Under the pieces are notes generated by a model. It had not been told where the DNA came from. It did no database searches and worked only from the letters and a program-made list of their open reading frames with translations. Both the position numbers and the translations under genes were made by a program. A stretch of 64,000 nucleotides of DNA, from contig CAVSMH010000008.1 in assembly GCA_963728965.1 (NCBI GenBank), positions 124,001 through 188,000 on the forward strand. Direction: 5' to 3'. Of the stretch, positions 7,678 to 16,380 are shown in pieces (position 1 is the stretch's first letter; each line of letters begins with the position of its first letter). The stretch is from DASQZT01 sp963728965. Its GTDB lineage: Bacteria > Acidobacteriota > Terriglobia > Bryobacterales > Bryobacteraceae.

Positions 7678-8661
7678 ATGGTCAGCATCAGACTTTGGAT
7701 TGCAGTTCTGGCCGCCCCGCTCCTCGCCGCGCCGGTTCGCATCTATGTGGCGAACAGCGACGACAGCAAGGTGAGCATTATCGATCCCTCCAGCGATAAG
7801 GTGGTCGGCGAGATTCCGGTGTCGCCGAATCCCCATGGCATCGTGCCTTCGCCGGATGGCGCCCGGTTTTACGTATCAAGCGAAAGCAAGGACGTCCTCG
7901 ACGTAGTGGATCGCAAGACTGCCGCCGTCATCCGACGCGTTCCGCTCGGCACCCGTCCCAATAATGTCGCGATTACTCGCGACGGCAGGCGGGTTTACAT
8001 CTGTATCCGCGGAGAATCGTGGGTGGATATCGTGGACACCGCCTCCCTGGAGAAGGTGAAAAGCGTGCCGGTGGGCAAGGGCCCCCACAATATCTATCGC
8101 ACGCCCGACGACGCATATATGATCGCCACCTCCATGGACGACAACAAATTGACGGTGATCGGCGTCAAGTCCGAGAAGCCCGAATTCGAGATTCCCTTGG
8201 ACGGTGTGCCGCGCCCGCTGGTGATCGATGCCTCCCCGGATGGCGTCATCCGCCGGTTGTTCGTTCAGCTTTCCAACCTCCACGGCTTTGCGGTGGTCGA
8301 CTACCCGACGCGCCGCATCACCAGGCGGGTCCTGCTGCCGGAAGCTCCGCCCGGAGCCCGACCCCTGATTCCCGCCACATTCTCGCACGGCATCGGCATC
8401 GCTCCCGACCACCAGACGCTCTGGGTGACCAGCCTGCTTGACAATTCAGTTTCGGTCTTCGCATTGCCCGGATTGGCTCGAATCAAGACGATTCCGGTCG
8501 GCCGCGGGCCGGACTGGCTGGTGTTCACGCCCGACGGCAAGCGCTGTTATGTGTCCAACGCCGGCAGCAATTCCGTCTCGGCAATCGACACGTCCGGCCT
8601 GAACGAGCTCGCGCAAATACCCGTGGGCAAGGTTCCGAAACGGATAATCGCCGCCGAGTGA
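7678..8661 (+). CDS. Exported YVTN-family beta-propeller protein
   Basis: The 327-residue product begins with a signal peptide (MVSIRLWIAVLAAPLLAAPV) and is built of about seven YVTN-type blades such as RIYVANSDDSKVSIIDPSSD, DVLDVVDRKTAAVIRRVPLG and RCYVSNAGSNSVSAID. YVTN propellers occur in surface-layer and periplasmic proteins and in some quinoprotein-like enzymes; none of the catalytic residues of those enzymes can be assigned here. The frame is open far upstream, but ATG 7678 alone gives a signal peptide and sits 6 nt after TATAAT. It is divergent from fsr and 45 nt upstream of the sensor kinase. Confidence 0.8.
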   Translation: MVSIRLWIAVLAAPLLAAPVRIYVANSDDSKVSIIDPSSDKVVGEIPVSPNPHGIVPSPDGARFYVSSESKDVLDVVDRKTAAVIRRVPLGTRPNNVAITRDGRRVYICIRGESWVDIVDTASLEKVKSVPVGKGPHNIYRTPDDAYMIATSMDDNKLTVIGVKSEKPEFEIPLDGVPRPLVIDASPDGVIRRLFVQLSNLHGFAVVDYPTRRITRRVLLPEAPPGARPLIPATFSHGIGIAPDHQTLWVTSLLDNSVSVFALPGLARIKTIPVGRGPDWLVFTPDGKRCYVSNAGSNSVSAIDTSGLNELAQIPVGKVPKRIIAAE

Positions 8662-8676
8662 AGCGCCTGTCCCGGT

Positions 8677-8682
8677 TATACT
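8677..8682 (+). promoter_or_regulatory. Candidate -10 for sensor kinase gene
   Basis: TATACT lies 24 nt before the ATG at 8707. The predicted leader of about 17 nt includes GGATAGGGG, a usable ribosome site about 7 nt from the ATG, so this gene looks conventionally leadered. Confidence 0.45.
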
Positions 8683-8706
8683 GGTCACAGCGGATAGGGG
8701 CAATCA

Positions 8707-11169
8707 ATGTTCGGATGCCATCAAAGGCGGCTCTTGAGATTGATTGTCTTTCTTAGTACTGCCGCAGCGGCCGCTCCCCGCCAGACCCTGCGCGTGGTCT
8801 TCGCCAACCTCCCGCCAGTCAGTTACCTGGATGTTACCGGGCAGCCGGAGGGATTTGTCGTGGATGCCCTCGATGAGGCCGCGCGCCGCGAGAATATCTC
8901 GCTGGTGTGGCAACTCGGCGGCGACGCGAGGGCCAACAATGAAGCGCTCAGGCGAGGGACGTTGGACCTGATCGCGACCGGCACCGATTCGCCGGAGCGG
9001 CGCCGGATGTTCTATGTCTCCGGGCCGTGGTGGTCTCTGAACATGGTAGCCGTTACCCTGGCGGATGGGCCGATCCGCCGGGATGCCGACCTCAACGGCC
9101 GGCGATTGACGGTGCCGGCCAGCGCACGGCCCCTGGTGGCAGGCCAGTATCCAGAGAGCGAGCTCATCACTCGGCCCTCCGCGATTGCCGCCGCGGATGC
9201 GGTCTGTACGGGCGATGCCGATGCCGCGGTATTCGCGGCCATGTTCCTCCGCGACCTCCTTCTGGTCAATTCCCAGCCCTGCCGGGAGGTCCGCCTTCGA
9301 ACGCTCGATTCCGATGCCCGCGTGGACTACCGGCTCATCGCCAGGCCCGCCGCGGCGAAGGCGGCCCGCGCTCTCTACGAACGGCTCGAGGAGGTCACCG
9401 AAGACGGCACGCTTTCGTCCATTGCGGCCCGGCATCCACCCGTTTCGACGCCGCAGGCGACCCGCCTCGCGGAGTTGGTTCGGCTCCGCTACGAGCGCCG
9501 GATATTGCAGATCCTTACCGGCGCCGTTGCCGCCGTCATGCTGTTGAGCCTGGCCTTCATCATTCGCCAGCAGCGGTCCCGCCGGCGGCTGCGGGCGATG
9601 AATACGCGTCTGGAGGAGGACATCCGGGCCCGCGCCCGCACCGAAGCGGCCCTGCGCGACAGCGAAGCCCGTTTCCGTGCGCTGCTGGACTCGGCTCGCC
9701 AGACGGTGCTGGCGCTCGACCCTTCCGGCATCATCGCCTTCGCCAATGCCAAAGCCGAGGAGATGTTTGGGTATTCGCGGGAGGAGTTGATCGGCGCATC
9801 CGGCGGCGTGCTCTTACCAGCAAGACTGCTCACCGGCGGTTTTTCGATCGGCGCGTTGCGCGCTTTGGCCAGCCAGCGGGACATTGCGGGGCGGCGCCAG
9901 GATGGCGTCGAATTCCCGATTGAGATCAGTCTGAGCGAAGCCGAAACCGGCGGCCTCGACCTCACCCTGGCCTTCATTGCGGACATCAGCGAACGCACCA
10001 CGCTCGAACACCAGTTGCAGCAGGCCCAAAAGCTGGAAAGCGTGGGCCGGCTCGCCGGCGGAGTGGCGCACGATTTCAACAACCTGCTCACCGTCATCAG
10101 CGGCTACGCCCAGATGGTGCTCGACGACCTGGGCGATGGCGAGCAGCACCGCGAGTCCCTGGAAGAGATCTCCAATGCCGCCAATCGCGCCACCTCTCTC
10201 ACCAGGCAACTGCTGATCTTCAGCCGGCGCCAGATGGTGTCGCCCAAAACGATTGCGCTCAATGAACTGGTCTGGCAGCTCGAAAAGATGTTGCGGAGGC
10301 TTATTGGCGAAGATATCGAGTTGCACCTCGCGCTCGGTCCCCGCGCGGGATTCATCCGCGCCGATCCCGGCCATATCGAACAGGTGGTGATGAACCTTGC
10401 CGTGAACGCCCGCGATGCCATGCCCGGCGGCGGCAAGCTCACCATCGAGACCGCCGCCTTCCCCGTGGACGAGGAGCTTGCCGGTTCCAACCCCGAGCTG
10501 ATTCCCGGAGACTACGTGCTCCTTCGCGTGAGCGACACCGGCACGGGCATGACCCCGGAAGTACAGGCGCGCATCTTTGAGCCGTTCTTCACCACCAAGG
10601 AACAAGGCAAAGGAACCGGGCTCGGCCTGGCGATGGTCTATGGAATTGTCCGTCAGACCGGAGCGGCCATTCTGGTGGACAGCGAGCCGGGCCAGGGCAC
10701 CACGTTCCGCATCCTCTTTCCCGCCGTGGCTGCCCCAGCGTCGGCGGACACACGAGCGGCGCCGGTTCCCGCCGCACTCGCCGGCAAGGAGACGATACTG
10801 CTCGCCGAAGATGAACCGGGTGTCCGCAAGTACGTGCGGGAGGTCCTGCAGATTCACGGTTACCAGATTCTGGAGGCGGTCAACGGCGGCGACGCCGTAA
10901 AGCTCGCCACCCAGTACGACGGGCCGATTCACCTGCTGCTCTCCGACGTCGTGATGCCGGAGCTCGGCGGGCTCGACCTGGCGGAACGATTCGCAGCCAT
11001 CCGGCCGGGCACGCCGGTGCTGTTGATGTCCGGCTACACCGATCGCGTAGCGCGTCGCGAGCACGTCGGAGCCTTCATCGAAAAACCTTTCACGCCCGCC
11101 GCGCTGCTGGCCCGCATTCGCGCCATGCTGGACGCCGCGCACGTCTCCAGCGAGCACCGGTCGCCCTGA
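8707..11169 (+). CDS. Hybrid histidine kinase with periplasmic solute-binding sensor domain
   Basis: The 820-residue protein has, in order: a signal sequence (1-23), a periplasmic solute-binding protein family 3 domain (about 27-245, beginning LRVVFANLPPVSYLDVTGQ), one transmembrane helix (about 264-286), a coiled linker, a PAS domain (about 313-430), a HisKA dimer domain with the phospho-acceptor H455 in GGVAHDFNNLL, an HATPase domain (N box VNARDAMPGG, G boxes DTGTGM and GTGLGLAM) and a C-terminal receiver with D747 in SDVVMPELGG. It probably senses a small polar ligand such as an amino acid in the periplasm and relays phosphate internally to its receiver. No output regulator is adjacent; the lone receiver at 45483-45896 shares the PFTPAALL ending and could be a partner. 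Confidence 0.9.
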   Translation: MFGCHQRRLLRLIVFLSTAAAAAPRQTLRVVFANLPPVSYLDVTGQPEGFVVDALDEAARRENISLVWQLGGDARANNEALRRGTLDLIATGTDSPERRRMFYVSGPWWSLNMVAVTLADGPIRRDADLNGRRLTVPASARPLVAGQYPESELITRPSAIAAADAVCTGDADAAVFAAMFLRDLLLVNSQPCREVRLRTLDSDARVDYRLIARPAAAKAARALYERLEEVTEDGTLSSIAARHPPVSTPQATRLAELVRLRYERRILQILTGAVAAVMLLSLAFIIRQQRSRRRLRAMNTRLEEDIRARARTEAALRDSEARFRALLDSARQTVLALDPSGIIAFANAKAEEMFGYSREELIGASGGVLLPARLLTGGFSIGALRALASQRDIAGRRQDGVEFPIEISLSEAETGGLDLTLAFIADISERTTLEHQLQQAQKLESVGRLAGGVAHDFNNLLTVISGYAQMVLDDLGDGEQHRESLEEISNAANRATSLTRQLLIFSRRQMVSPKTIALNELVWQLEKMLRRLIGEDIELHLALGPRAGFIRADPGHIEQVVMNLAVNARDAMPGGGKLTIETAAFPVDEELAGSNPELIPGDYVLLRVSDTGTGMTPEVQARIFEPFFTTKEQGKGTGLGLAMVYGIVRQTGAAILVDSEPGQGTTFRILFPAVAAPASADTRAAPVPAALAGKETILLAEDEPGVRKYVREVLQIHGYQILEAVNGGDAVKLATQYDGPIHLLLSDVVMPELGGLDLAERFAAIRPGTPVLLMSGYTDRVARREHVGAFIEKPFTPAALLARIRAMLDAAHVSSEHRSP

Positions 11170-11171
11170 GT

Positions 11172-12053
11172 CTATTGCGGGAAAGGCCAGACTCTCTCGA
11201 TGGTCTTGCTGAGCATCCAGGCGAGGTCGTCGTCATTCAGGAATTTCATCTCATCGCGGACCACGGTGAGCGCCTGGGAATAGCGGGCTCCCGAGTTTTC
11301 GATGATCGGCCAGTCGGTGGCCCACATCAAGCGCTGCGGTCCGAAGGAATGATGCAGCCGTTTGACGTGCTTCTGGGCGTCGCGCCACGGATAGGGTTGC
11401 CTGGAGAGCGACCACGTGTGCGAGATCTTCACGAACACGTTCGGGTAGCGCCGGAGCTCGATCAGCTTCTCGAGTTCCGCCGGCCGGTCCACCGGGCAAT
11501 CCGCCATGTGGTCGATGACGACGGTCAATTCCGGCAGTTTTTCGAGCAGCAGGCCGACATCGGGCATGCGCGTGATGGGCGCCAGAACGGTCATCGGCAC
11601 TTTCAATTCGCTGCACCGCCGCCACAGCGGGGGCATCAGGGGCCCGCGAAACCAATCGCCCGAAGCCTCGCCCGCCGGGCTCAGGCGCACACCCCGAAAA
11701 CCCTGCGCGGTGAGTTGCGACAGGTGATCGGGCGCTGCGGCATCGAGCGGGTCCACCCGGCACACGCCCTGAAACGTGCCGCGGTAACGCTCCAGCACAT
11801 CCGCCAGGTAGCGGTTATCGTAGCGATAGTGGATCACCTGGACGATGACCGTTTTGCTCACTCCGTTGACCTTCATCAGCTCGAGGAGGGTTTCCGGCGC
11901 GGCGTCGCGTTCGGGGACACGCGCCCCTTCTGCGAAGGGATAGTGGGGATCATGCTTCCACACGTGAACGTGCGGATCGATGATGCGGTAGTCGCTCATG
12001 AAAGGGCTCAAAGCGGCTGCGGCGAGCAGCGCGCGCCGCGTGATTTCAGGCAT
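11172..12053 (-). CDS. Tat-type exported amidohydrolase family 2 (TIM barrel)
   Basis: The 293-residue protein starts with a twin-arginine-like leader (ITRRALLAAAALSPF) followed by the metal-binding start of the amidohydrolase-2 barrel, IDPHVHVW. Further family marks are VIDHMADCPVDRP, VFVKISHTW and MWATDWPIIENSG, the last bearing the conserved late Asp. Relatives include lactonases, decarboxylases and 2-pyrone-4,6-dicarboxylate hydrolase-like enzymes; the substrate cannot be told. Its start overlaps the end of the upstream isomerase gene by 8 nt, so the two are co-translated. It converges on the kinase gene with only 2 nt between stops. Confidence 0.8.
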   Translation of the reverse strand: MPEITRRALLAAAALSPFMSDYRIIDPHVHVWKHDPHYPFAEGARVPERDAAPETLLELMKVNGVSKTVIVQVIHYRYDNRYLADVLERYRGTFQGVCRVDPLDAAAPDHLSQLTAQGFRGVRLSPAGEASGDWFRGPLMPPLWRRCSELKVPMTVLAPITRMPDVGLLLEKLPELTVVIDHMADCPVDRPAELEKLIELRRYPNVFVKISHTWSLSRQPYPWRDAQKHVKRLHHSFGPQRLMWATDWPIIENSGARYSQALTVVRDEMKFLNDDDLAWMLSKTIERVWPFPQ

Positions 12054-12951
12054 AGACCGGCTCGAGCTGGTTCACCACGTATGCCCCGCAGCGCTCGTAG
12101 CTGGCGCGCGGACCCCGGCGGCCGATGTCGAGATCCACAATCAGCCAGCTCCTGAATGCGCTCGATTTCAGCACACCGTGGCAGCCGCGGAAATCGATTT
12201 CGCCATCCCCCAGATCGAAGATCGTGTTGCGGTCGAAAATATCGCTCTTGGCATTGGCCGCCCGGCGGGCATCCTTATAATCGGCCAGCATCAGCCGGTC
12301 TTTGTGTTTGTCAAGCGTCTTCACGACGTCGCAGCCCGCCAGGTGAAGGTGCGCCGTATCGGGAGAGAAATAGAACAGCTTGGGATCGGTCATGGCCATG
12401 CAGCGGTCTATTTCGTCCGGGTTCTGCACGATCTGCCCCATGTGGTTGTGCAGCCCGGCGTAGAAGTCCATTTCCCGTGCGGCGCGGCCGATCTCGTTGA
12501 AGCATTCGCACATTGCCTTGAAGGCAGATTCACCTGCGTTGGCGCGGTTGGGAGAGAAGACCACCAGGTGATGGGCGTCGAACTCGCGCAGGAAGGTCAT
12601 CGCAGCGCGGGCACTGGCGACCACCGCCGCGCGGCGGGCCGGATCGTGCGTGGCTCCGTTGAAGGAAATCGTCACGATCCGGCAGCCGCGCTTTTCCGCT
12701 TCCTTCCGCATCTGCGCGGCGGTGATGTCGTAAGTCTTCAGGATTTGAGGAAACTGAGTGAGGCGCAGGCCGATGAAACCGGTATCTCTCATCACGTCGA
12801 GAATGTCGGTGAACGGCACCCGCGGAAAGGAGTTCCAGAGGTTGGAGCCCAGCCCCCACTTTACATTTCGATTGGCAGGCAGCCGCCCCGCGGCGCGAGC
12901 CATTGCCGCGGCTAGAGCAGCGAGTACATGCCGGCGGGTCATTCCCTCCAT
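12046..12951 (-). CDS. Tat-type exported sugar phosphate isomerase/epimerase-like protein
   Basis: About 301 residues with a twin-arginine leader (MTRRHVLAALAAAMARAAG) and an AP-endonuclease-2/xylose-isomerase-like TIM barrel. Family features include YAGLHNHMGQIVQNP, YFSPDTAHLHLAGCD and the C-terminal VDLDIGRRGP, where His, Asp and Glu residues normally bind a metal. The start is either ATG 12951 or ATG 12942; a GGAGGG lies between them and is very close to the second. The 8-nt overlap with the amidohydrolase suggests one catabolic unit acting on a sugar or cyclitol derivative outside the cytoplasm. A second exported member of this family is at 47667-48539. Confidence 0.75.
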   Translation of the reverse strand: MEGMTRRHVLAALAAAMARAAGRLPANRNVKWGLGSNLWNSFPRVPFTDILDVMRDTGFIGLRLTQFPQILKTYDITAAQMRKEAEKRGCRIVTISFNGATHDPARRAAVVASARAAMTFLREFDAHHLVVFSPNRANAGESAFKAMCECFNEIGRAAREMDFYAGLHNHMGQIVQNPDEIDRCMAMTDPKLFYFSPDTAHLHLAGCDVVKTLDKHKDRLMLADYKDARRAANAKSDIFDRNTIFDLGDGEIDFRGCHGVLKSSAFRSWLIVDLDIGRRGPRASYERCGAYVVNQLEPVYA

Positions 12952-13033
12952 CCTACTGCAAGTCGCGGCGCCCACACTGGCGTGCGTCCGCGCGCCCGGA
13001 CTCTCCCTGCGTTTGTTATTCCGAATATCCCTC

Positions 13034-13068
13034 TTGACACCCGCACGCCTCGTAGCCGATCCTATAGC
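13034..13068 (+). promoter_or_regulatory. Candidate padR promoter elements
   Basis: TTGACA at 13034-13039 and TATAGC at 13063-13068 are the best -35-like and -10-like elements, but they are 23 nt apart, wider than usual. Non-optimal spacing is compatible with a regulated promoter. Start would fall inside the TGTCGA repeats. Confidence 0.35.
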
Positions 13069-13089
13069 TGTCGAGAATCGACATGTCGA
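13069..13089 (+). promoter_or_regulatory. Predicted PadR operator: three TGTCGA half-sites over the start codon
   Basis: TGTCGA (13069-13074), a 3-nt spacer GAA, then TCGACA (13078-13083) directly joined to TGTCGA (13084-13089). The last two form a perfect 12-bp palindrome centred on the padR ATG (13083-13085); the first two form a second inverted repeat with a 3-nt gap. PadR dimers bind inverted repeats at their own promoters, so autoregulation of the padR-ADOP operon is the natural inference. Confidence 0.6.
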
Positions 13090-13424
13090 AACATCAACAA
13101 GGTGAACTGCCCTACGGAACCCTGGATCTGCTGATCCTGAAAACCCTGGAGGCCATGGGGACAATGCATGGCTACGCCATCGCCCGGCGCATTGAACAGG
13201 TCTGCGGCCGGGACATGCAGTTGAGCCAGGGATCCGTCTATCCTGCCCTCATCCGGCTCCAGCAGGAGAATTGGATTCGCACCGGCTGGGGCATTTCGGA
13301 AACCAACCGCAAGGTGAAGTTCTATTCGCTGACCGCGGCCGGGCGCAGGCAGCTTCGCGTCGAAGTAGCCAACTGGGAGAAAGCCACAGCCCTGGTGGCC
13401 CGCTTTCTGGAGGCGTCGTCATGA
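13083..13424 (+). CDS. padR: PadR-family transcriptional regulator, acidobacterial type
   Basis: The 113-residue protein is a small winged-helix regulator with the PadR hallmarks LPYGTLDLLILKTLE, HGYAIARRIEQ and SQGSVYPALIRLQQENWI, then a wing and C-terminal dimerisation helix. The family usually senses phenolics or antibiotics and represses transport genes. It overlaps the next gene, an ADOP permease, by 4 nt (ATGA), and such PadR-ADOP pairs are characteristic of acidobacteria. The start codon lies inside an inverted-repeat array that is probably its own operator. Ligand unknown. Confidence 0.92.
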   Translation: MSKHQQGELPYGTLDLLILKTLEAMGTMHGYAIARRIEQVCGRDMQLSQGSVYPALIRLQQENWIRTGWGISETNRKVKFYSLTAAGRRQLRVEVANWEKATALVARFLEASS

Positions 13425-16060
13425 CCTTGCGCCGCGTGGTGCAACGCCTCATGGCACTCATGCGCAAGCGGCGCCTCGACCGTGAGTTGGAGGACGAAAT
13501 TCTCGCTCACCTGGAGTTGGCCCAGCGCGATGCCCTGGCGCGCGGCCTGGCGCCCGAGGACGCCCGCCGTGCCGCCCGCCGCAGCTTCGGAGGAATCGAA
13601 CAAGTGAAGGAGGAACACCGCGACAGTCGCAGTTTCCGATCGATCGAAAACCGGCTCCGCGATCTTCGTTACGGCCTGTCTTCGGTACGCCGCGCGCCCG
13701 CCTTCTCCGCGGTGGTGGTGGGCGTGCTGGCGCTCGGCATGGGAGCCAACGTCGGAATGTTCAGCGTGGTCGATGCAGTCCTGCTCAAGCCTCTTCCGTT
13801 TGCGGACCCCGATCGCATGGTCGGCGTCTGGGAAGCGCCCCGGGCAGGGATCGTGAACGCTACCACCGCAGCGGAATTTCTCGATTGGAAGCGTCTCGCC
13901 ACCGTCTTTGAGGCCCTGTCGGCGGAGCAGCCTGTCTCGGCCGCTCTCACCGGTCAGGGCGAACCGGCCCGTCTGTCCGGCAAGGCGGTCACCGCCGACT
14001 ATTTCCGGGTGTTCGGCGCGCGAGTCCAGCTTGGCCGCACTTTCACTCCGGAGGACGGTAGCCCGGGAGCCGCTCCCGTGGTCGTTCTCAGTCACGCCGC
14101 CTGGCAAACCTACTTTGGCGGCGATCCCGAAATTTTGCGGCGCCAGCCAATGCTCGATGGCGAAGCGTACCAGGTCCTCGGCGTTCTCGCCCCCGGCGCC
14201 TTCGATCGTGACGAGACCAGGTTTTGGAAGCCCCTGGTCTTCACTCCCGCCCAGCGAACGCTCAAGATTCACTGGCTCACCGTTTACGGGCGACTGCGCC
14301 CCGGCACCTCCCTACTCCAGGCGCGGGAACGGATGCAGGCCATCCACACCGCTTTGACCGAAGCCGCGCCGACCGAGGATCGGGAAGCGGCCATCGTCGT
14401 TGAACCCCTCTCCCGACTCCTGGTGGGCCCCGGCCTTCAGCGATCGATCTCCGTCGCCTTCGGCGCCGTGGGGCTGGTCCTGCTGATCGCCTGCGCGAAC
14501 GTCGCCAGTCTGCTGCTCGCCAGAGGCGCCACGCGCCGCAAGGAACTGGCCGTTCGGGCCGCGCTGGGTGCCGGGCGCGGCCGCCTGGTGGCCCAGCTGC
14601 TCACCGAGAGCCTGGTGCTCTGCCTGCTGGGAGGCTTCGCCGGCATCACCCTCGCCGCCCTCCTTCTGCGTCTGGCCACACCGATCCTGTCCCCCTCCCT
14701 TCCCTTCACCGCAGCCGTCACGCTCAACGTTCACGTGCTGATATTTGCCGGCGTCGTGGTGTCGGGAGTCGCCCTGCTTACCGGCACGCTCCCCGCCATG
14801 CAGACAGCCTTCGGCAATCTGGCAGAGTCGCTGAATCGCTCGGCGCGCGGCTCCTCGGCTGCACACGCGCGGTTGCGTCGCGCCATCGTGGCCGGTGAAG
14901 TCGCACTCTCGCTGGTGCTGGTCTCGGGCGCCCTGCTGCTCTTCAAGAGCCTGCTCAAACTCCAGGGACTCGACCCGGGCGTCCACGTCGAAAACGTGAT
15001 TACCATGTCCGTAGATCTTCCCGCGGGCGCCTACCGGACACCCCCGCAGGCCGCCTTGTTCTACCGGGCGGCGGCCGAGCGGCTCCAGGCCGCGCCGGGC
15101 GTCGTGGGGTCCGGGATTGCCACGGCGTTGCCGCTCGAGTGGATCGGCAATGGCGAGGCCATGCAGATCGCCGGCGTGGAAAAGCTGGTGCGGGTCCGCT
15201 TCAAGCGCGTGGACCCCGGCTATTTCCGCACACTCGGCATTCCCGTGCTGGCCGGCCGCGGCATCACCCGCCGCGACGTGGACGGAGCGCCGCGCGTGGT
15301 GGTGATCAATCAAGCCCTGGCGACCCGCCTGGCGGAGGTGGCCGGCTTCCAGGATCCCGTGGGTAAGTCGGTTCGTGTGAGTTGCCCGGGTTACCTGGAA
15401 AAGCGAGTGTTCCTGCCGGAGGTGGAAATCGCCGGCGTGATTCGCAACGAGCGCGTCGCCTCTCCCGGACGTCCCGACCCGCCGGTCGTGTATGCGCCCG
15501 TGACGCAACTACCCAGCCCGCAAATCAAAATCCTGGTGCGGACGCGATCGGAGGCGGCGGCCGTCATGCCCGCGGTCCGCGAAGCCATCCGCCAGATCGA
15601 CTCGAGCCTGCCCCTCGGAGATGTCGCCACCATGGAACAGGTCCGGGACCGCACGCTCTCCGGCGCCAGCCGGCCCGCCTGGCTCATCGGCGCTTTCGCC
15701 GCCATGGCCGTGCTGCTCGCGGGAATCGGCCTGTACGGCGTCGTCTCGCACGCGGTCACGCAACAGCGTCGCGAGATTGGCATCCGCATGGCGCTAGGCG
15801 CGCGTTCCGCCACCGTGCTCTCACAGGTACTGCGGAACGCGCTGGCCCTGGTCGTAGTGGGGCTTGCGTTCGGGATGCTGGGAACGTTCGCTCTGACCAG
15901 GGTTTTGAAGAGTCTGTTGTTCGAAGTGTCCCCGCTCGATCCCGTCGTGCTAGCCGCGGCCTGCGCCTCGATGACCCTGATCGGCCTGCTCGCCGGTTTT
16001 CTTCCGGCGAATCGCGCCGCCCGCATCGACCCCGTGACGACACTTCGCGATGAAGGGTGA
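13421..16060 (+). CDS. ADOP family permease with N-terminal prefix domain
   Basis: The 879-residue protein starts at ATG 13421, in an ATGA overlap with padR and 7 nt after GGAGG (13409-13413). Residues about 1-70 form a charged helical prefix (RKRRLDRELEDEILAHLELA) common in PadR-linked permeases. Then come two copies of the MacB/FtsX unit, each a periplasmic domain followed by helices: first helix VVVGVLALGMGANVGMFSVV, mid-protein helices with IACANVASLLLARGATRRKE, and C-terminal helices with YGVVSHAVTQQRREIGIRMA. Unlike MacB, FtsX or LolC, no ABC ATPase gene is adjacent, which is why this family is called orphan. Probably an efflux or envelope stress permease using an ATPase encoded elsewhere. 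Confidence 0.9.
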   Translation: MTLRRVVQRLMALMRKRRLDRELEDEILAHLELAQRDALARGLAPEDARRAARRSFGGIEQVKEEHRDSRSFRSIENRLRDLRYGLSSVRRAPAFSAVVVGVLALGMGANVGMFSVVDAVLLKPLPFADPDRMVGVWEAPRAGIVNATTAAEFLDWKRLATVFEALSAEQPVSAALTGQGEPARLSGKAVTADYFRVFGARVQLGRTFTPEDGSPGAAPVVVLSHAAWQTYFGGDPEILRRQPMLDGEAYQVLGVLAPGAFDRDETRFWKPLVFTPAQRTLKIHWLTVYGRLRPGTSLLQARERMQAIHTALTEAAPTEDREAAIVVEPLSRLLVGPGLQRSISVAFGAVGLVLLIACANVASLLLARGATRRKELAVRAALGAGRGRLVAQLLTESLVLCLLGGFAGITLAALLLRLATPILSPSLPFTAAVTLNVHVLIFAGVVVSGVALLTGTLPAMQTAFGNLAESLNRSARGSSAAHARLRRAIVAGEVALSLVLVSGALLLFKSLLKLQGLDPGVHVENVITMSVDLPAGAYRTPPQAALFYRAAAERLQAAPGVVGSGIATALPLEWIGNGEAMQIAGVEKLVRVRFKRVDPGYFRTLGIPVLAGRGITRRDVDGAPRVVVINQALATRLAEVAGFQDPVGKSVRVSCPGYLEKRVFLPEVEIAGVIRNERVASPGRPDPPVVYAPVTQLPSPQIKILVRTRSEAAAVMPAVREAIRQIDSSLPLGDVATMEQVRDRTLSGASRPAWLIGAFAAMAVLLAGIGLYGVVSHAVTQQRREIGIRMALGARSATVLSQVLRNALALVVVGLAFGMLGTFALTRVLKSLLFEVSPLDPVVLAAACASMTLIGLLAGFLPANRAARIDPVTTLRDEG

Positions 16061-16380
16061 TCGCGCGAACAATCCGAGGCCCAACACTATTGGGCCGAGC
16101 CCTGCGTACTGAGGACGATTCCAGTTTGCCGACGGCGCTCGATCTGCCTGAGGCCGCTCGCCCGATACTGCTCAGCTTCCTGGTGTCTTTTTGCGAAATG
16201 TGCGCGATTGAATTGACCGGCCAAAGGGACGAATCACCCAGCTATCGTACTGATTGAGAGTTCCAGTACGGGTCGATCGGATCCCCTCAATGGCTGGTTG
16301 ACAGCACCAGCGCCGTGCCGCGATAAAGCGCGGAATGGTTCGAGGGCAGCCGGCCGGCTAACCTGACGCTCGGGATGACA
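16061..16380. other. 320-nt intergenic stretch between two permease genes
   Basis: It contains a hairpin at 16078-16096 just after the upstream stop and a TTGACA (16298-16303) with a weak GATAAA 18 nt downstream, which would fire into the 3' end of the opposing gene. A 66-codon open frame at 16057-16257 shows no protein-like features and I do not call it. Confidence 0.4.
16078..16096 (+). terminator. Hairpin after padR-ADOP operon
   Basis: GGCCCAA (16078-16084), loop CACTA, TTGGGCC (16090-16096): a perfect 7-bp stem 17 nt after the permease stop. There is no U-tract, so it may protect the 3' end or mark a factor-dependent terminator. Confidence 0.4.

Noticed and set aside
16057..16257. 66-codon ORF after the padR-linked permease
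   Set aside because: No ribosome site, no recognisable pattern, and it starts inside the permease stop region and hairpin.
16298..16327. TTGACA with GATAAA 18 nt downstream
   Set aside because: It would transcribe into the antisense 3' end of a permease gene; no RNA or ORF follows, so probably chance.
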